Made by a program: the position numbers and the translations under genes. The notes under the pieces were generated by a model. The model was given only the letters and a program-made list of their open reading frames with translations. It searched no databases and had not been told where the DNA came from. A stretch of DNA of 34,186 nt from Burkholderiaceae bacterium. Its GTDB lineage: Bacteria > Pseudomonadota > Gammaproteobacteria > Burkholderiales > Burkholderiaceae. This document shows, one piece after another, positions 1-9,250 of this stretch. Every line of letters begins with the position of its first letter. Positions within the stretch are counted from its first letter, which is position 1. The DNA lies in NCBI GenBank assembly GCA_947450605.1, contig CANFWB010000018.1:1-34186 (forward strand), read 5' to 3'.

Positions 1-408
1 ATGATGGCGAACTTCGGTCTCAAGCGTGGTGAAAATGGCTTGCGCCTGATCATGATGTGCGAGATTCCATCCAACGCGATTTTGGCTGATCAATTCCTCG
101 AGCATTTCGATGGATTCTCGATTGGTTCTAACGATATGACTCAGTTAACGCTGGGATTGGATCGCGACTCCGGCATGGAGCTGTTAGCAATTGACTTTGA
201 TGAGCGCGACCCTGCGGTTGAATTCATGATTGCGCGTTCAATTGAAGCCTGCCGCAAGCAAAATAAATACGTTGGTATTTGTGGTCAGGGACCTTCAGAC
301 CACCCAGACTTTGCGCGTTGGTTGGTTGCTAAGGGAATCACCTCCATCTCTCTCAATCCAGATAGCGTAGTAGCCACCTGGGAAATGTTGGGTAAGAAAG
401 AGGCGTAA
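1..408 (+). CDS. ppsA: Phosphoenolpyruvate synthase, C-terminal end (partial)
   Basis: This is the last ~135 codons of PEP synthase, which converts pyruvate, ATP and water to PEP, AMP and phosphate in gluconeogenesis. The frame is open from base 1, so the gene begins upstream and the ATG at position 1 is an internal methionine. The C-terminal PEP-utilising TIM-barrel domain is recognisable by the IGSNDMTQ segment (residues ~42-49 of this fragment) and the GICGQGPSD segment that holds the catalytic cysteine of the family, followed by the typical SISLNPDSV ending. The gene ends just before a strong inverted-repeat terminator, so it is probably the last gene of its transcript. Identification is confident; the regulatory and ATP-grasp domains lie outside the window. 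Confidence 0.95.
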   Translation: MMANFGLKRGENGLRLIMMCEIPSNAILADQFLEHFDGFSIGSNDMTQLTLGLDRDSGMELLAIDFDERDPAVEFMIARSIEACRKQNKYVGICGQGPSDHPDFARWLVAKGITSISLNPDSVVATWEMLGKKEA

Positions 409-448
409 TTCGCTTTGGCTGAGTGCAAGCCAAGTCAATGAGCTGTAA

Positions 449-478
449 AAAAGGCCTAGATGCAAATCTAGGCCTTTT
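449..478. terminator. Bidirectional intrinsic terminator between ppsA and anbu
   Basis: A perfect 13-bp inverted repeat (449-461 with 466-478) encloses a GCAA loop. The stem has an A-rich left flank and a T-rich right end, so it can act on both strands. It sits between convergent genes, ppsA on plus and the Anbu operon on minus, and would end both transcripts. Confidence 0.9.
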
Positions 479-499
479 GCTTTCTATCCGCCCCCTAAA

Positions 500-1381
500 T
501 TAGCGCTTAGTTTTTGTAGACACGACCTTCTTAGAAACGGTTTTGCTTGCAGCTTTAGCAGGTGCAGCTACCTTCTTAACCGCCTTGCTAGCCCGATGAA
601 TCGGCACGGCACCCATTTTCTTGGCGGGTGAGGCGATTGATTTTGATGGCGTAGCTGCGGACCAGTTTGGTTCCGCAATCGAATTAAATGCAGCGCGTAA
701 TTTCTCGCCCCACAACTGATGAATCATCTGAAAGTAGGGGTTGGATTCATCCATAGTGACCAGCTTGCTAGCTTGCAAAGAATTTTTTTCATAGACCAGT
801 AGATCTAATGGCAGTCCCACAGAGATGTTGCTGTTTAAGGTGGAGTCCATAGAAATCAGGGCGCACTTCGTTGCTAAATTCAGCGGGGTATCAAAGCTAA
901 TTACTCTATCAAGGATGGGTTTGCCATATTTGGACTCACCAATCTGGAAGTAACAAGTCTCAGGCGTAGCCTCAATAAAGTTACCAGCTGAGTAGATATT
1001 AAAGAGTCTAGGTCGCTCGCCTTTTACTTGACCCCCAAAGATGAGGTTGCAATTGAAATCTATGCCAGCCTTCTCTAGGGCTTTGTGATCTCTCTCGTAG
1101 ACCTGCTTGATAGCATCGCCGACCACTACGGCCGCATCATGGGTATTCTCTGCATTCCAAAGATTCTTGTCGTTCAGGAGTTGGCCTTGCAGCAAAATCT
1201 CTTTTACAGCTTGAGTAATAGCGAGATTGCCGGCGCTCATCAGGGTAAAGAAGCGATCCTTATCCTTCTGAAATAAAGACATCTTTCTAAAGGTGCCAAT
1301 TTGATCAACGCCCGCATTGGTGCGCGTATCCGATAAAAAAACTAAACCATCTTTTAGGCAAAGCCCAACGCAATACGTCAT
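500..1381 (-). CDS. Proteasome-type peptidase Anbu with lysine-rich C-terminal tail
   Basis: This is a 20S-proteasome-fold N-terminal hydrolase of the Anbu group (COG3484). The protein starts MTYCVGL; removal of Met would expose Thr2 as nucleophile, with Asp18 and Lys33 in the expected proteasome positions and an SAGN segment near residue 49. The fold-like part runs to about residue 240. Residues 241-293 form a tail with 12 lysines, 2 arginines and no acidic residue, rich in Ala, Ser and Thr, which I do not regard as part of the usual family. It is the last gene of a minus-strand operon after the ATP-grasp, alpha-E and transglutaminase genes, with a 61-base gap to the transglutaminase gene. 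That neighbourhood is characteristic of Anbu. Its natural substrate is not established. HslV and the separate betaproteobacterial homologue BPH are less likely because of the context. Confidence 0.9.
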   Translation of the reverse strand: MTYCVGLCLKDGLVFLSDTRTNAGVDQIGTFRKMSLFQKDKDRFFTLMSAGNLAITQAVKEILLQGQLLNDKNLWNAENTHDAAVVVGDAIKQVYERDHKALEKAGIDFNCNLIFGGQVKGERPRLFNIYSAGNFIEATPETCYFQIGESKYGKPILDRVISFDTPLNLATKCALISMDSTLNSNISVGLPLDLLVYEKNSLQASKLVTMDESNPYFQMIHQLWGEKLRAAFNSIAEPNWSAATPSKSIASPAKKMGAVPIHRASKAVKKVAAPAKAASKTVSKKVVSTKTKR

Positions 1382-1442
1382 CCTGCAACCCCTTCAATTA
1401 TTTCTTGGAATTATCTCTTAATTGACTTGCATGAGGAGGACT

Positions 1443-2240
1443 TTAGTCCAGCAGGGTGATGGAGATATTGGCGCTGAGTTCTTCGCCACCACCGCCAGAG
1501 CGTACGCCTTTAACGGGAGCCGCTGAGTAATAGTCTCTGCCAATGGCCAGACGAATATGTCTGGCATCAGTAAAGCAGGCATTAGTAATATCGATGCTAA
1601 TCCAGAGGTCTTTTTCAACATCTACGCAGACATCAATCCAGGCGTGGCTTGCTAGGTTGGGTGAGTCTTCAGCAAAGAAATATCCGCTGACATAGCGTGC
1701 TGGGATACCGGATGCACGACAGAGTCCGAGCATGATGTGCGCATGATCTTGGCAAACACCGGATTTCATGGCAAAGGATTGGGCTGCAGTCGTCGCAAAA
1801 TTGGTTTGCCCGGGAAAGTACAGGATGGAGTTTTGTACAGCCGCAGCCAATGCCATCACTTCATCAATGGAATTTTTCTGTGGCAGGGAAGCGGAGAAAA
1901 ACTCGAGCATTTCTGCTGTGGGCTCTGTCAGATTGGTTTGCTGAAGTAAGTGATACGGCGATACGGCCTTGGCCGCATCAATAAACTCAAATGCATCTTG
2001 CGTATGCACCTCACCTTCAGCTTCAATCATCATCGAGGTGTAGGAAGCTTCTTGGACAAAAACGCTGCATAGATTTCCGAAGGCATCTTGAGAATTACTT
2101 GCCTTAATGGGTGTGCTTACCTTCCATTTATCAATTTTTTGACCCGCTACATCAGATGGTGTGAGGCGCAACTCCTGGATAGAGTAATGCACCGGTGTTT
2201 CATAGCGGTATTCAGTGCGGTGACGAATTTTCAGGTGCAT
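1443..2240 (-). CDS. Transglutaminase-like cysteine protease family protein
   Basis: This 265-residue protein has an N-terminal bacterial transglutaminase-like domain (starting MHLKIRHRTEYRY) and a transglutaminase core. The catalytic triad is visible: Cys163 in SGVCQDHAH, His199 in ASHAWIDV and Asp217 in WISIDITN. Members of this group are thought to act as peptidases or amide hydrolases rather than protein cross-linkers. There is no signal peptide, so it should be cytoplasmic. It lies 8 bases after the alpha-E gene and upstream of Anbu on the same strand. That places it with an ATP-grasp ligase-like protein and a proteasome-like peptidase, consistent with processing of a peptide product. 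The substrate is unknown. Confidence 0.92.
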   Translation of the reverse strand: MHLKIRHRTEYRYETPVHYSIQELRLTPSDVAGQKIDKWKVSTPIKASNSQDAFGNLCSVFVQEASYTSMMIEAEGEVHTQDAFEFIDAAKAVSPYHLLQQTNLTEPTAEMLEFFSASLPQKNSIDEVMALAAAVQNSILYFPGQTNFATTAAQSFAMKSGVCQDHAHIMLGLCRASGIPARYVSGYFFAEDSPNLASHAWIDVCVDVEKDLWISIDITNACFTDARHIRLAIGRDYYSAAPVKGVRSGGGGEELSANISITLLD

Positions 2241-2248
2241 GGCGTTCT

Positions 2249-3229
2249 TTAGGCTACTGCCAATGGAATGAGGTAGGCATTACTGAATTCATCGGCAACG
2301 TGATTAATGCGTTCTAAGAATTCTTCAATAAATTCTTCCAACCCTTGTGAAAAGACTTCATCAATATCAGAGTAATCCAGACTAGCTTTGAGCTTACCCA
2401 GTAGTCGCTCAATTTCTTTAGATTGCTGATTCTTGACCTCGGAAATTAATGGAATGAGCTCATTGACGCAACACACTAGAGAGCGTGGCATTTGTTTATT
2501 AAAAATCAAGAGTTGCGCTACTTGCTTCGGCGTCACTTGATCCGAATAGATCTGACGATAGATTTCAAAGGCGGAGACTGAGCGAAGTAGGGCAGCCCAG
2601 TGGTAGAAGTCAAAAAAGTCACCATCAGCGCCATCGGCCTCAGATTGAGCTTCTGAGCGTAATACTTTGAGCGCTGCCGGATCCTCATACTTAGTTTCTA
2701 GGATACGGGCCGTGTTATCGGCGCGCTCTAAAAGCGTTCCTACATTCATAAAGTAGAAGGCTTCATTCTTGAGCATGGTGCCATGCATCACACCTCTGAA
2801 TAAGTGGCAGCGGTGCTTTACCCATTCGAGCAGTCTGCTGGGGTCTGCTTGAGTGCGAGCTTCAAGAATATGTTGCAACTCCAGCCAGGTGGTATTTTGG
2901 GTTTCCCATGCCTCAGAGGTAATTCTGCCGCGAATAACTCGGGCATTTTCACGGGCAGCAAATAGGCAAGAGACGATGCTGGAAGGATTGCTGGTCTCGT
3001 AGATCATAAAATCCAGGACGTTCTCGCGGTTGATGGCCTTGTACTGTTTTAGGAATGCATCTTCCAATTTCGAAATCGTCAGCAACTTTTTCCAGCTCTG
3101 CTCTAGAAATTCTTCAGGCTGCGGAAGAAGGGAAGTTTGGTGATTCACATCCAACATGCGTGCGGTGTTCTCTGCGCGTTCTGTATAACGGGCCATCCAG
3201 TAAAGGCAATCAGCGGTGCGACTCAACAT
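2249..3229 (-). CDS. Alpha-E domain protein (DUF403/COG2307)
   Basis: This 326-residue, mostly helical protein opens with the family signature around residues 1-30 (LSRTADCLYWMARYTERAENTARML). The conserved arginine and glutamate pattern recurs in ERADNTARILE. The biochemical role is unknown. The family is nearly always next to a circularly permuted ATP-grasp protein, and comparative genomics has proposed that the two form part of a peptide or amide synthesis system. Here the gene begins 14 bases after the ATP-grasp gene and ends 8 bases before the transglutaminase gene, so one polycistronic message is very likely. No signal peptide or membrane segment is seen. Confidence 0.92.
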   Translation of the reverse strand: MLSRTADCLYWMARYTERAENTARMLDVNHQTSLLPQPEEFLEQSWKKLLTISKLEDAFLKQYKAINRENVLDFMIYETSNPSSIVSCLFAARENARVIRGRITSEAWETQNTTWLELQHILEARTQADPSRLLEWVKHRCHLFRGVMHGTMLKNEAFYFMNVGTLLERADNTARILETKYEDPAALKVLRSEAQSEADGADGDFFDFYHWAALLRSVSAFEIYRQIYSDQVTPKQVAQLLIFNKQMPRSLVCCVNELIPLISEVKNQQSKEIERLLGKLKASLDYSDIDEVFSQGLEEFIEEFLERINHVADEFSNAYLIPLAVA

Positions 3230-3243
3230 ATTTACTTATCCCT

Positions 3244-4656
3244 TTATTCTTCTAGCACCCAGGTGTCTTTAGTGCCGCCACCTTGAGAGGAATTGACAAC
3301 TAAAGAGCCTTCCTTGAGGGCAACGCGTGTGAGGCCGCCTGGAACCATCTTGATCGTCTTGCCCGATAAGACAAAGGGGCGTAAATCAATATGGCGTGGC
3401 GCTACGCCGGATTCAACAAATGTTGGGCAGGTAGAAAGCGCGAGCGTAGGTTGTGCAATGTATTTATCGGGATTGGCAATGAGATGACCTCTGAACTCTT
3501 CAATCTCGGCTTTAGTTGATGCAGGGCCAACCAACATGCCGTAACCACCCGCACCATGGGTTAACTTCACAACCAACTTATCTAAATTGGCCAGGGTGTA
3601 AGCAAGATCATCCGGCTTGCGACATTGGAAGGTGGGGACGTTATTGAGGATTGGCTTTTCACCGAGGTAGAACTCAATCATGTCGGGAACATAAGGGTAG
3701 ATCGATTTATCATCTGCAATACCCGTACCAATCGCATTAGCTAAGGTGACATTACCGGCGCGATGTGCCGAGAGCAGCCCGGCAACACCTAAGGTGGAAT
3801 CAGAGCGGAATGCCAATGGGTCTAAGAAATCATCATCGACGCGGCGATAAATCACATCAACACGTTCCGGACCTTGGGTGGTGCGCATAAACACTTGTTC
3901 GTTTTTCACAAACAAATCTTTGCCCTCTACCAACTCCACACCCATTTGCTGGGCTAGGTAGCTGTGCTCAAAATAAGCAGAGTTGTACATACCCGGAGTC
4001 AGCACGACCACGTTAGGTTTTTTTACGTCATCTGGTTTAACTGACTTTAAACACTCCAACAGAAAGTCAGGGTAGTGCTCAACGGGGGCAACGCGATACT
4101 TTTGAAATAGATCTGGAAAGAGACGCATCATCATCTTGCGGTCTTCCACCATATAAGAGACGCCTGACGGCACACGCAAGTTATCTTCTAAGACATAGAA
4201 TTCGCCTTCACCAGCGCGCACAATATCAATACCAGCGATCTGGGCATAAATATCGCGTGGCACATTGACATTGCGCATCTCGGGACGATATTGCGCATTG
4301 TTATAGATTTGTTCGGCAGGAATGATGCCTGCTTTGATGATGTCTTCGTCGTGATAAACGTCGTAAATAAAGCGGTTCAGTGCTTTGACTCGTTGACGCA
4401 AGCCGGCTTCAAGTTGCTCCCATTCTTTGGCAGTAAAGATGCGGGGCACTTGATCGAACGGTATGGTTCTTTCTGATCCGAGATCGTCGCCGTAGACGGC
4501 AAAAGTAATGCCGACTCGTCGGAAGATGAGGTCGGCTTCAGCACGCTTGAGGCCCATGAGGGTATCGCTCTGCTGCTTTAGCCAGTTATGAAAAACTTGG
4601 TAATGGGGACGCGCTTTTCCGCTGGCGTCGAGCATTTCGTCAAAAGGCAATTTCAT
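3244..4656 (-). CDS. Circularly permuted type 2 ATP-grasp protein (COG2308)
   Basis: This is a 470-residue ATP-grasp family protein in the circularly permuted arrangement. Key segments are the EDNLRVPSGVSY motif at 157-168, an HRAGNVTLANA stretch near 298-308 and a KLTHGAGGYG nucleotide-binding loop at 364-373. ATP-grasp enzymes usually join a carboxylate to an amine through an acylphosphate, so an amide or peptide ligase is the best inference, but no substrate is established for this group. It is the first gene of the four-gene operon, with its start 151 bases from the smpB stop. That gap contains overlapping inverted repeats that could serve as an operator. The product should be cytoplasmic. 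Confidence 0.92.
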   Translation of the reverse strand: MKLPFDEMLDASGKARPHYQVFHNWLKQQSDTLMGLKRAEADLIFRRVGITFAVYGDDLGSERTIPFDQVPRIFTAKEWEQLEAGLRQRVKALNRFIYDVYHDEDIIKAGIIPAEQIYNNAQYRPEMRNVNVPRDIYAQIAGIDIVRAGEGEFYVLEDNLRVPSGVSYMVEDRKMMMRLFPDLFQKYRVAPVEHYPDFLLECLKSVKPDDVKKPNVVVLTPGMYNSAYFEHSYLAQQMGVELVEGKDLFVKNEQVFMRTTQGPERVDVIYRRVDDDFLDPLAFRSDSTLGVAGLLSAHRAGNVTLANAIGTGIADDKSIYPYVPDMIEFYLGEKPILNNVPTFQCRKPDDLAYTLANLDKLVVKLTHGAGGYGMLVGPASTKAEIEEFRGHLIANPDKYIAQPTLALSTCPTFVESGVAPRHIDLRPFVLSGKTIKMVPGGLTRVALKEGSLVVNSSQGGGTKDTWVLEE

Positions 4657-4699
4657 AGTTACAAACTAATGCCTTTGATTGGGTGGGGAATCTAACGAT

Positions 4700-4737
4700 G
4701 AGGCAGCTTGGTGCCTCAATGCACCTCATTAGTGCAT
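4700..4737. promoter_or_regulatory. Overlapping dyads upstream of the ATP-grasp/Anbu operon
   Basis: Three dyads overlap here. GAGGCA (4700-4705) pairs with TGCCTC (4712-4717). GGTGC (4710-4714) pairs with GCACC (4721-4725). ATGCAC (4719-4724) pairs with GTGCAT (4732-4737) across a 7-base centre. The last has the geometry of an NtrC operator, TGCAC-N7-GTGCA. On the minus strand I find no properly spaced -24/-12 sigma-54 pair between here and the ATG at 4656; the best GG...GC pair is one base short. An operator is plausible but its regulator is uncertain. No U-tract follows, so it is not a terminator. Confidence 0.45.
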
Positions 4738-4807
4738 AAATGCTCAGCTTTGATTACTGTAGGACTATTTGCCCTCTATCCCAGCATACTCCGATTGTTT
4801 AACCGGA

Positions 4808-5260
4808 TTAAGCGTTGAGGTCGCCCCGAGCGATACGCCCTTTTTGGACTTCCCATTCGCGCTCTTTAGTTGCGGCTCGCTTGTCGTGTTGTTTCTTGCC
4901 TCTAGCGAGACCAATCTCGCACTTCACATTGCCTTTGGAGAAATGCAAATTTAAGGGAACCAGGGTGTAACCCTTTTGCTCGACTTTACCAATGAGTTTT
5001 TTAATCTCAATCGCATTGAGTAAGAGCTTACGAGTGCGGGTACTGTCTGGAACAATGTGAGTGGAGGCTGAAAGTAGGGGGGTAATATGGCAACCGATCA
5101 GGAATAGCTCCGCCTGACGGATGACGACATACGCTTCTTTGACGTGCACTCGACCGGCGCGGATGGCTTTCACTTCCCAGCCTTCCAGAACCAGCCCTGC
5201 CTCGAACCGTTCCTCGATAAAATAATCGAAGAAGGCTTTTTTGTTATCGACGATACTCAT
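4808..5260 (-). CDS. smpB: SsrA (tmRNA)-binding protein SmpB
   Basis: SmpB binds tmRNA and delivers it to stalled ribosomes for trans-translation. The 150-residue protein shows the family's start ([19 protein letters not shown]), the [11 protein letters not shown] segment near residues 27-37, and the basic C-terminal region with [14 protein letters not shown] that enters the ribosomal channel. Length is normal. It is divergent from ratA with only 26 bases between the two start codons, so the promoters must overlap coding sequence or lie almost back to back. Downstream on the same strand is the Anbu operon; I see no terminator in the 151-base gap, so some read-through is possible. Confidence 0.97.
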   Translation of the reverse strand: MSIVDNKKAFFDYFIEERFEAGLVLEGWEVKAIRAGRVHVKEAYVVIRQAELFLIGCHITPLLSASTHIVPDSTRTRKLLLNAIEIKKLIGKVEQKGYTLVPLNLHFSKGNVKCEIGLARGKKQHDKRAATKEREWEVQKGRIARGDLNA

Positions 5261-5286
5261 ATTTATTTAGCTTCTCAAGATCGATT

Positions 5287-5721
5287 ATGGCAGACGTCTA
5301 CAAGACCGTTTTAATTGGCCAATCAGCCGACCGCATGTATGGCTTAGTAACTGAGGTTGCAAGCTACCCTGAATTCCTGCCCTGGTGCGGGGGAGTGGAA
5401 ATTTTTGAGCAGTCTGAGACTGTTTTGGATGCCAAAATCAATATTCACTTTAAGGGCATTAACCAGTACTTTCATACCCGAAACATCAATCACCGCCCTG
5501 AAACCATTGATATGGTCTTTGTGGATGGTCCTTTTAAGCATTTTTCAGGTCAATGGAACTTTATTCCCCTCAAGGAAGACGCCTGTAAGGTCGAGTTTAA
5601 GCTCCATTGGGAGTTCAAAAGTGCCATTCTAGATAAGCTTATTGGGCCAGTCTTTGGTCATATTGCCGGCACTTTTGTGGATTGCTTTGTGAAGCGAGCT
5701 GAAGACCTATATGGGCAGTAG
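5287..5721 (+). CDS. ratA: RatA/Coq10-type START-like protein
   Basis: This 144-residue single-domain protein of the START/Coq10 superfamily has the family's YPEFLPWCGG segment near residues 27-36 and the late GHIAGTFVDCFVKRAED helix. In Escherichia coli, RatA was described as inhibiting ribosomal subunit association; relatives bind ubiquinone, so the true role may be in respiratory quinone handling. The gene diverges from smpB, an arrangement conserved across many proteobacteria, and its 3' end overlaps the possible upstream start of the rnfH-like gene. It has no signal peptide. Identity of the family is secure; the toxin label is historical and should be used with care. Confidence 0.93.
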   Translation: MADVYKTVLIGQSADRMYGLVTEVASYPEFLPWCGGVEIFEQSETVLDAKINIHFKGINQYFHTRNINHRPETIDMVFVDGPFKHFSGQWNFIPLKEDACKVEFKLHWEFKSAILDKLIGPVFGHIAGTFVDCFVKRAEDLYGQ

Positions 5722-6070
5722 GTCTATGCAGACCATGAGTATCCTCATTTGCGATGCCAGGGATGGCGAGCCCAGGCTGGCAACTTTTGCTTTGGAAGTC
5801 GCTTCTCATGAGACCCCTACGGTTGGTTTAGCTCTCCAAAAGGCTGGCGTTGCAACAGCCGCTGATGACCCAGCGCTGGTAAGAAAAGGCTGTTTTGGTG
5901 TTTTTGGCAAGCGCAAAGACTGGGATAGCCCTATCTACGATGGCGATCGTCTAGAGCTCTATTCTCCACTCCTGGTGGACCCCAAGGCTGTGCGTAGAAA
6001 GAAGGCTAATCAGAACCAAGACGCCAAATTCCAGGCGGCTGCAGCTAAAAGAAAGGCTAGGAGGCTATAA
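5711..6070 (+). CDS. RnfH-family ubiquitin-like protein (RatB)
   Basis: This is a small protein of the RnfH family, a beta-grasp ubiquitin-like fold whose cellular role is unclear; it often follows ratA. Recognisable elements are the central FGVFGKRKDWDSPIYDGDRLELYSPL stretch split around residues 61-86 and the basic tail after DPKAVRRKKA. Three in-frame ATGs are possible: 5711 (overlapping the ratA stop), 5726 and 5735. A modest AGTAGG sequence precedes 5726, and homologous proteins usually begin close to the first beta strand, so 5726 or 5735 may be the true start. Translational coupling with ratA is likely in any case. The gene ends 26 bases before guaB. Confidence 0.88.
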   Translation: MGSRSMQTMSILICDARDGEPRLATFALEVASHETPTVGLALQKAGVATAADDPALVRKGCFGVFGKRKDWDSPIYDGDRLELYSPLLVDPKAVRRKKANQNQDAKFQAAAAKRKARRL

Positions 6071-6071
6071 T
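6066..6071 (+). promoter_or_regulatory. Possible -10 element for guaB
   Basis: A perfect TATAAT overlaps the stop codon of the rnfH-like gene, about 26 bases before the guaB ATG. No good TTGACA-like -35 is present at 16-18 bases upstream, so this is suggestive only. A start near 6078 would give a very short leader. Confidence 0.3.
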
Positions 6072-6087
6072 CGTCTTTTGTGACTAG

Positions 6088-7563
<1,476 letters not shown>

Positions 7564-7588
7564 GACTTACATTAAGGCTGTTTCTTTC

Positions 7589-9196
7589 GTGCACGACAAA
7601 ATACTGATTCTTGACTTTGGCTCACAAGTCACCCAACTGATTGCCAGACGCGTGCGTGATGCACGTGTCTATTCTGAAATCCATTCTTACGATTGCGATC
7701 CAGAATTTATTCGCCAATTTATTCAAGAGCAGGGCGGCAAAGGAATTATTCTTTCTGGTGGACCAAGCTCAGTCACTGAGGCAGAAAGTCCTCGTGCTCC
7801 GCAAATCGTATTTGAATTGGGTGTTCCTGTTCTCGGTATTTGCTATGGCATGCAAACCATGGCAACTCAATTGGGTGGCGCCGTTGCTTCTGCCGAGTCT
7901 TTAGGTAAAGCCCGTGAGTTTGGGTATTCCGAAGTGCGTGCACATGGCCACACCAATTTGCTGAAGGGTATTCAAGATTTCTCTACTAGTGAAGGCCACG
8001 GCATTCTGAAGGTGTGGATGAGTCATGGCGATTCAGTAACCACTTTGCCGCCAGCATTTAAGTTAGTGGCCTCTACCGAGTCATGTCCAATTGCTGGCAT
8101 GGCGGATGAAGATCGCCGTTTCTACGCATTCCAGTTCCATCCTGAAGTAACGCATACCCTGCAAGGCGAGGCCATATTGGGCCGCTTTGTGCACGAGATC
8201 TGCGGCTGCAAGCCAGACTGGGTCATGGGTGATTACATTAGTGAAGCCGTTGAAAATATTCGCAAGCAAGTGGGTGATGAAGAGGTCATTCTCGGTTTAT
8301 CGGGCGGCGTAGATTCCAGTGTCGCTGCGGCATTAATTCATCGCGCTATTGGTGATCAGCTCACCTGCGTATTTGTAGATCATGGCTTGCTTCGTTTAAA
8401 CGAAGGCGACATGGTGATGGAGATGTTTGCTCGCAATCTCGGCGTCAAAGTGATTCGTGTGGATGCGAAAGAGCAGTTTATGTCCGAGCTCGCAGGCGTC
8501 GCTGATCCGGAAGCCAAGCGAAAAATTATCGGCAAGGAGTTCGTTGAGATTTTCCAAACCGAGTCCGGCAAGATTGCCAATGCCAAGTGGCTTGCTCAAG
8601 GCACTATTTATCCAGATGTGATTGAGTCTGCGGGTAAGGGTAAAAAGGGCGCGCATACGATCAAGAGTCACCATAACGTTGGTGGCTTGCCTGAGGATAT
8701 GCACCTCAAGCTGCTTGAGCCATTACGTGAATTGTTTAAAGATGAAGTGCGTGAACTTGGTGTTGCCTTAGGCTTGCCACGCGAGATGGTCTACCGCCAT
8801 CCATTCCCAGGCCCTGGCCTGGGTGTTCGCATCTTAGGTGAAGTCAAGGCTGAGTTTGCTAGCTTGCTGCAACGTGCTGACGCAATCTTCATTGAAGAAT
8901 TGCGCAATACGGTTGATGAAGTCAGTCAGAAATCTTGGTATGACCTCACTAGCCAAGCCTTTGCTGTGTTCTTACCAGTGAAGTCCGTTGGTGTGATGGG
9001 TGATGGTAGAACCTATGAATATGTTGTGGCTCTCAGAGCAGTTCAAACGCAAGACTTTATGACGGCGCATTGGGCTCATTTGCCACATGAATTGCTTGGC
9101 AAAGTATCGAATCGCATCATTAATGAAGTGCGCGGCATCAATCGCGTGGTCTACGACATCAGCGGAAAACCTCCGGCAACTATTGAGTGGGAATAG
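7589..9196 (+). CDS. guaA: GMP synthase (glutamine-hydrolysing)
   Basis: GuaA aminates XMP to GMP using glutamine and ATP. The 535-residue protein has an N-terminal class I glutamine amidotransferase domain with Cys85 in GICYGMQ and His184/Glu186 in FHPEV, then an ATP pyrophosphatase domain with the SGGVDSS loop at 238-244 and a C-terminal dimerisation domain ending in KPPATIEWE. The start is GTG at 7589, giving [13 protein letters not shown], which matches the family's first strand; an AAGG lies upstream. It follows guaB by 25 bases and completes the guanine branch. No anomalies are seen. Confidence 0.98.
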   Translation: MHDKILILDFGSQVTQLIARRVRDARVYSEIHSYDCDPEFIRQFIQEQGGKGIILSGGPSSVTEAESPRAPQIVFELGVPVLGICYGMQTMATQLGGAVASAESLGKAREFGYSEVRAHGHTNLLKGIQDFSTSEGHGILKVWMSHGDSVTTLPPAFKLVASTESCPIAGMADEDRRFYAFQFHPEVTHTLQGEAILGRFVHEICGCKPDWVMGDYISEAVENIRKQVGDEEVILGLSGGVDSSVAAALIHRAIGDQLTCVFVDHGLLRLNEGDMVMEMFARNLGVKVIRVDAKEQFMSELAGVADPEAKRKIIGKEFVEIFQTESGKIANAKWLAQGTIYPDVIESAGKGKKGAHTIKSHHNVGGLPEDMHLKLLEPLRELFKDEVRELGVALGLPREMVYRHPFPGPGLGVRILGEVKAEFASLLQRADAIFIEELRNTVDEVSQKSWYDLTSQAFAVFLPVKSVGVMGDGRTYEYVVALRAVQTQDFMTAHWAHLPHELLGKVSNRIINEVRGINRVVYDISGKPPATIEWE

Positions 9197-9250
9197 GCGA
9201 CTTCAGTCTGCCTTTCCCATTTCCGATCTTCCTTCTCTATCTCTATCTCC
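9197..9250 (+). other. Pyrimidine-rich leader before the DUF455 gene
   Basis: This 54-base gap between guaA and the DUF455 gene is mostly C and T, including a repeated TCTCTATC pattern directly before the ATG. No Shine-Dalgarno sequence is visible. I see no terminator for guaA here, so DUF455 may be read from the gua transcript and translated from a weak or S1-dependent start. Confidence 0.4.

Noticed and set aside
4700-4717. The GAGGCA/TGCCTC hairpin as an smpB terminator.
   Set aside because: No U-tract follows on the minus strand, and it overlaps other dyads; an operator or leader structure fits better.
8396-8704. A 102-codon open frame opposite guaA.
   Set aside because: The opposite strand encodes the conserved GMP synthase throughout; no ribosome-binding site or recognisable domain supports the antisense frame.
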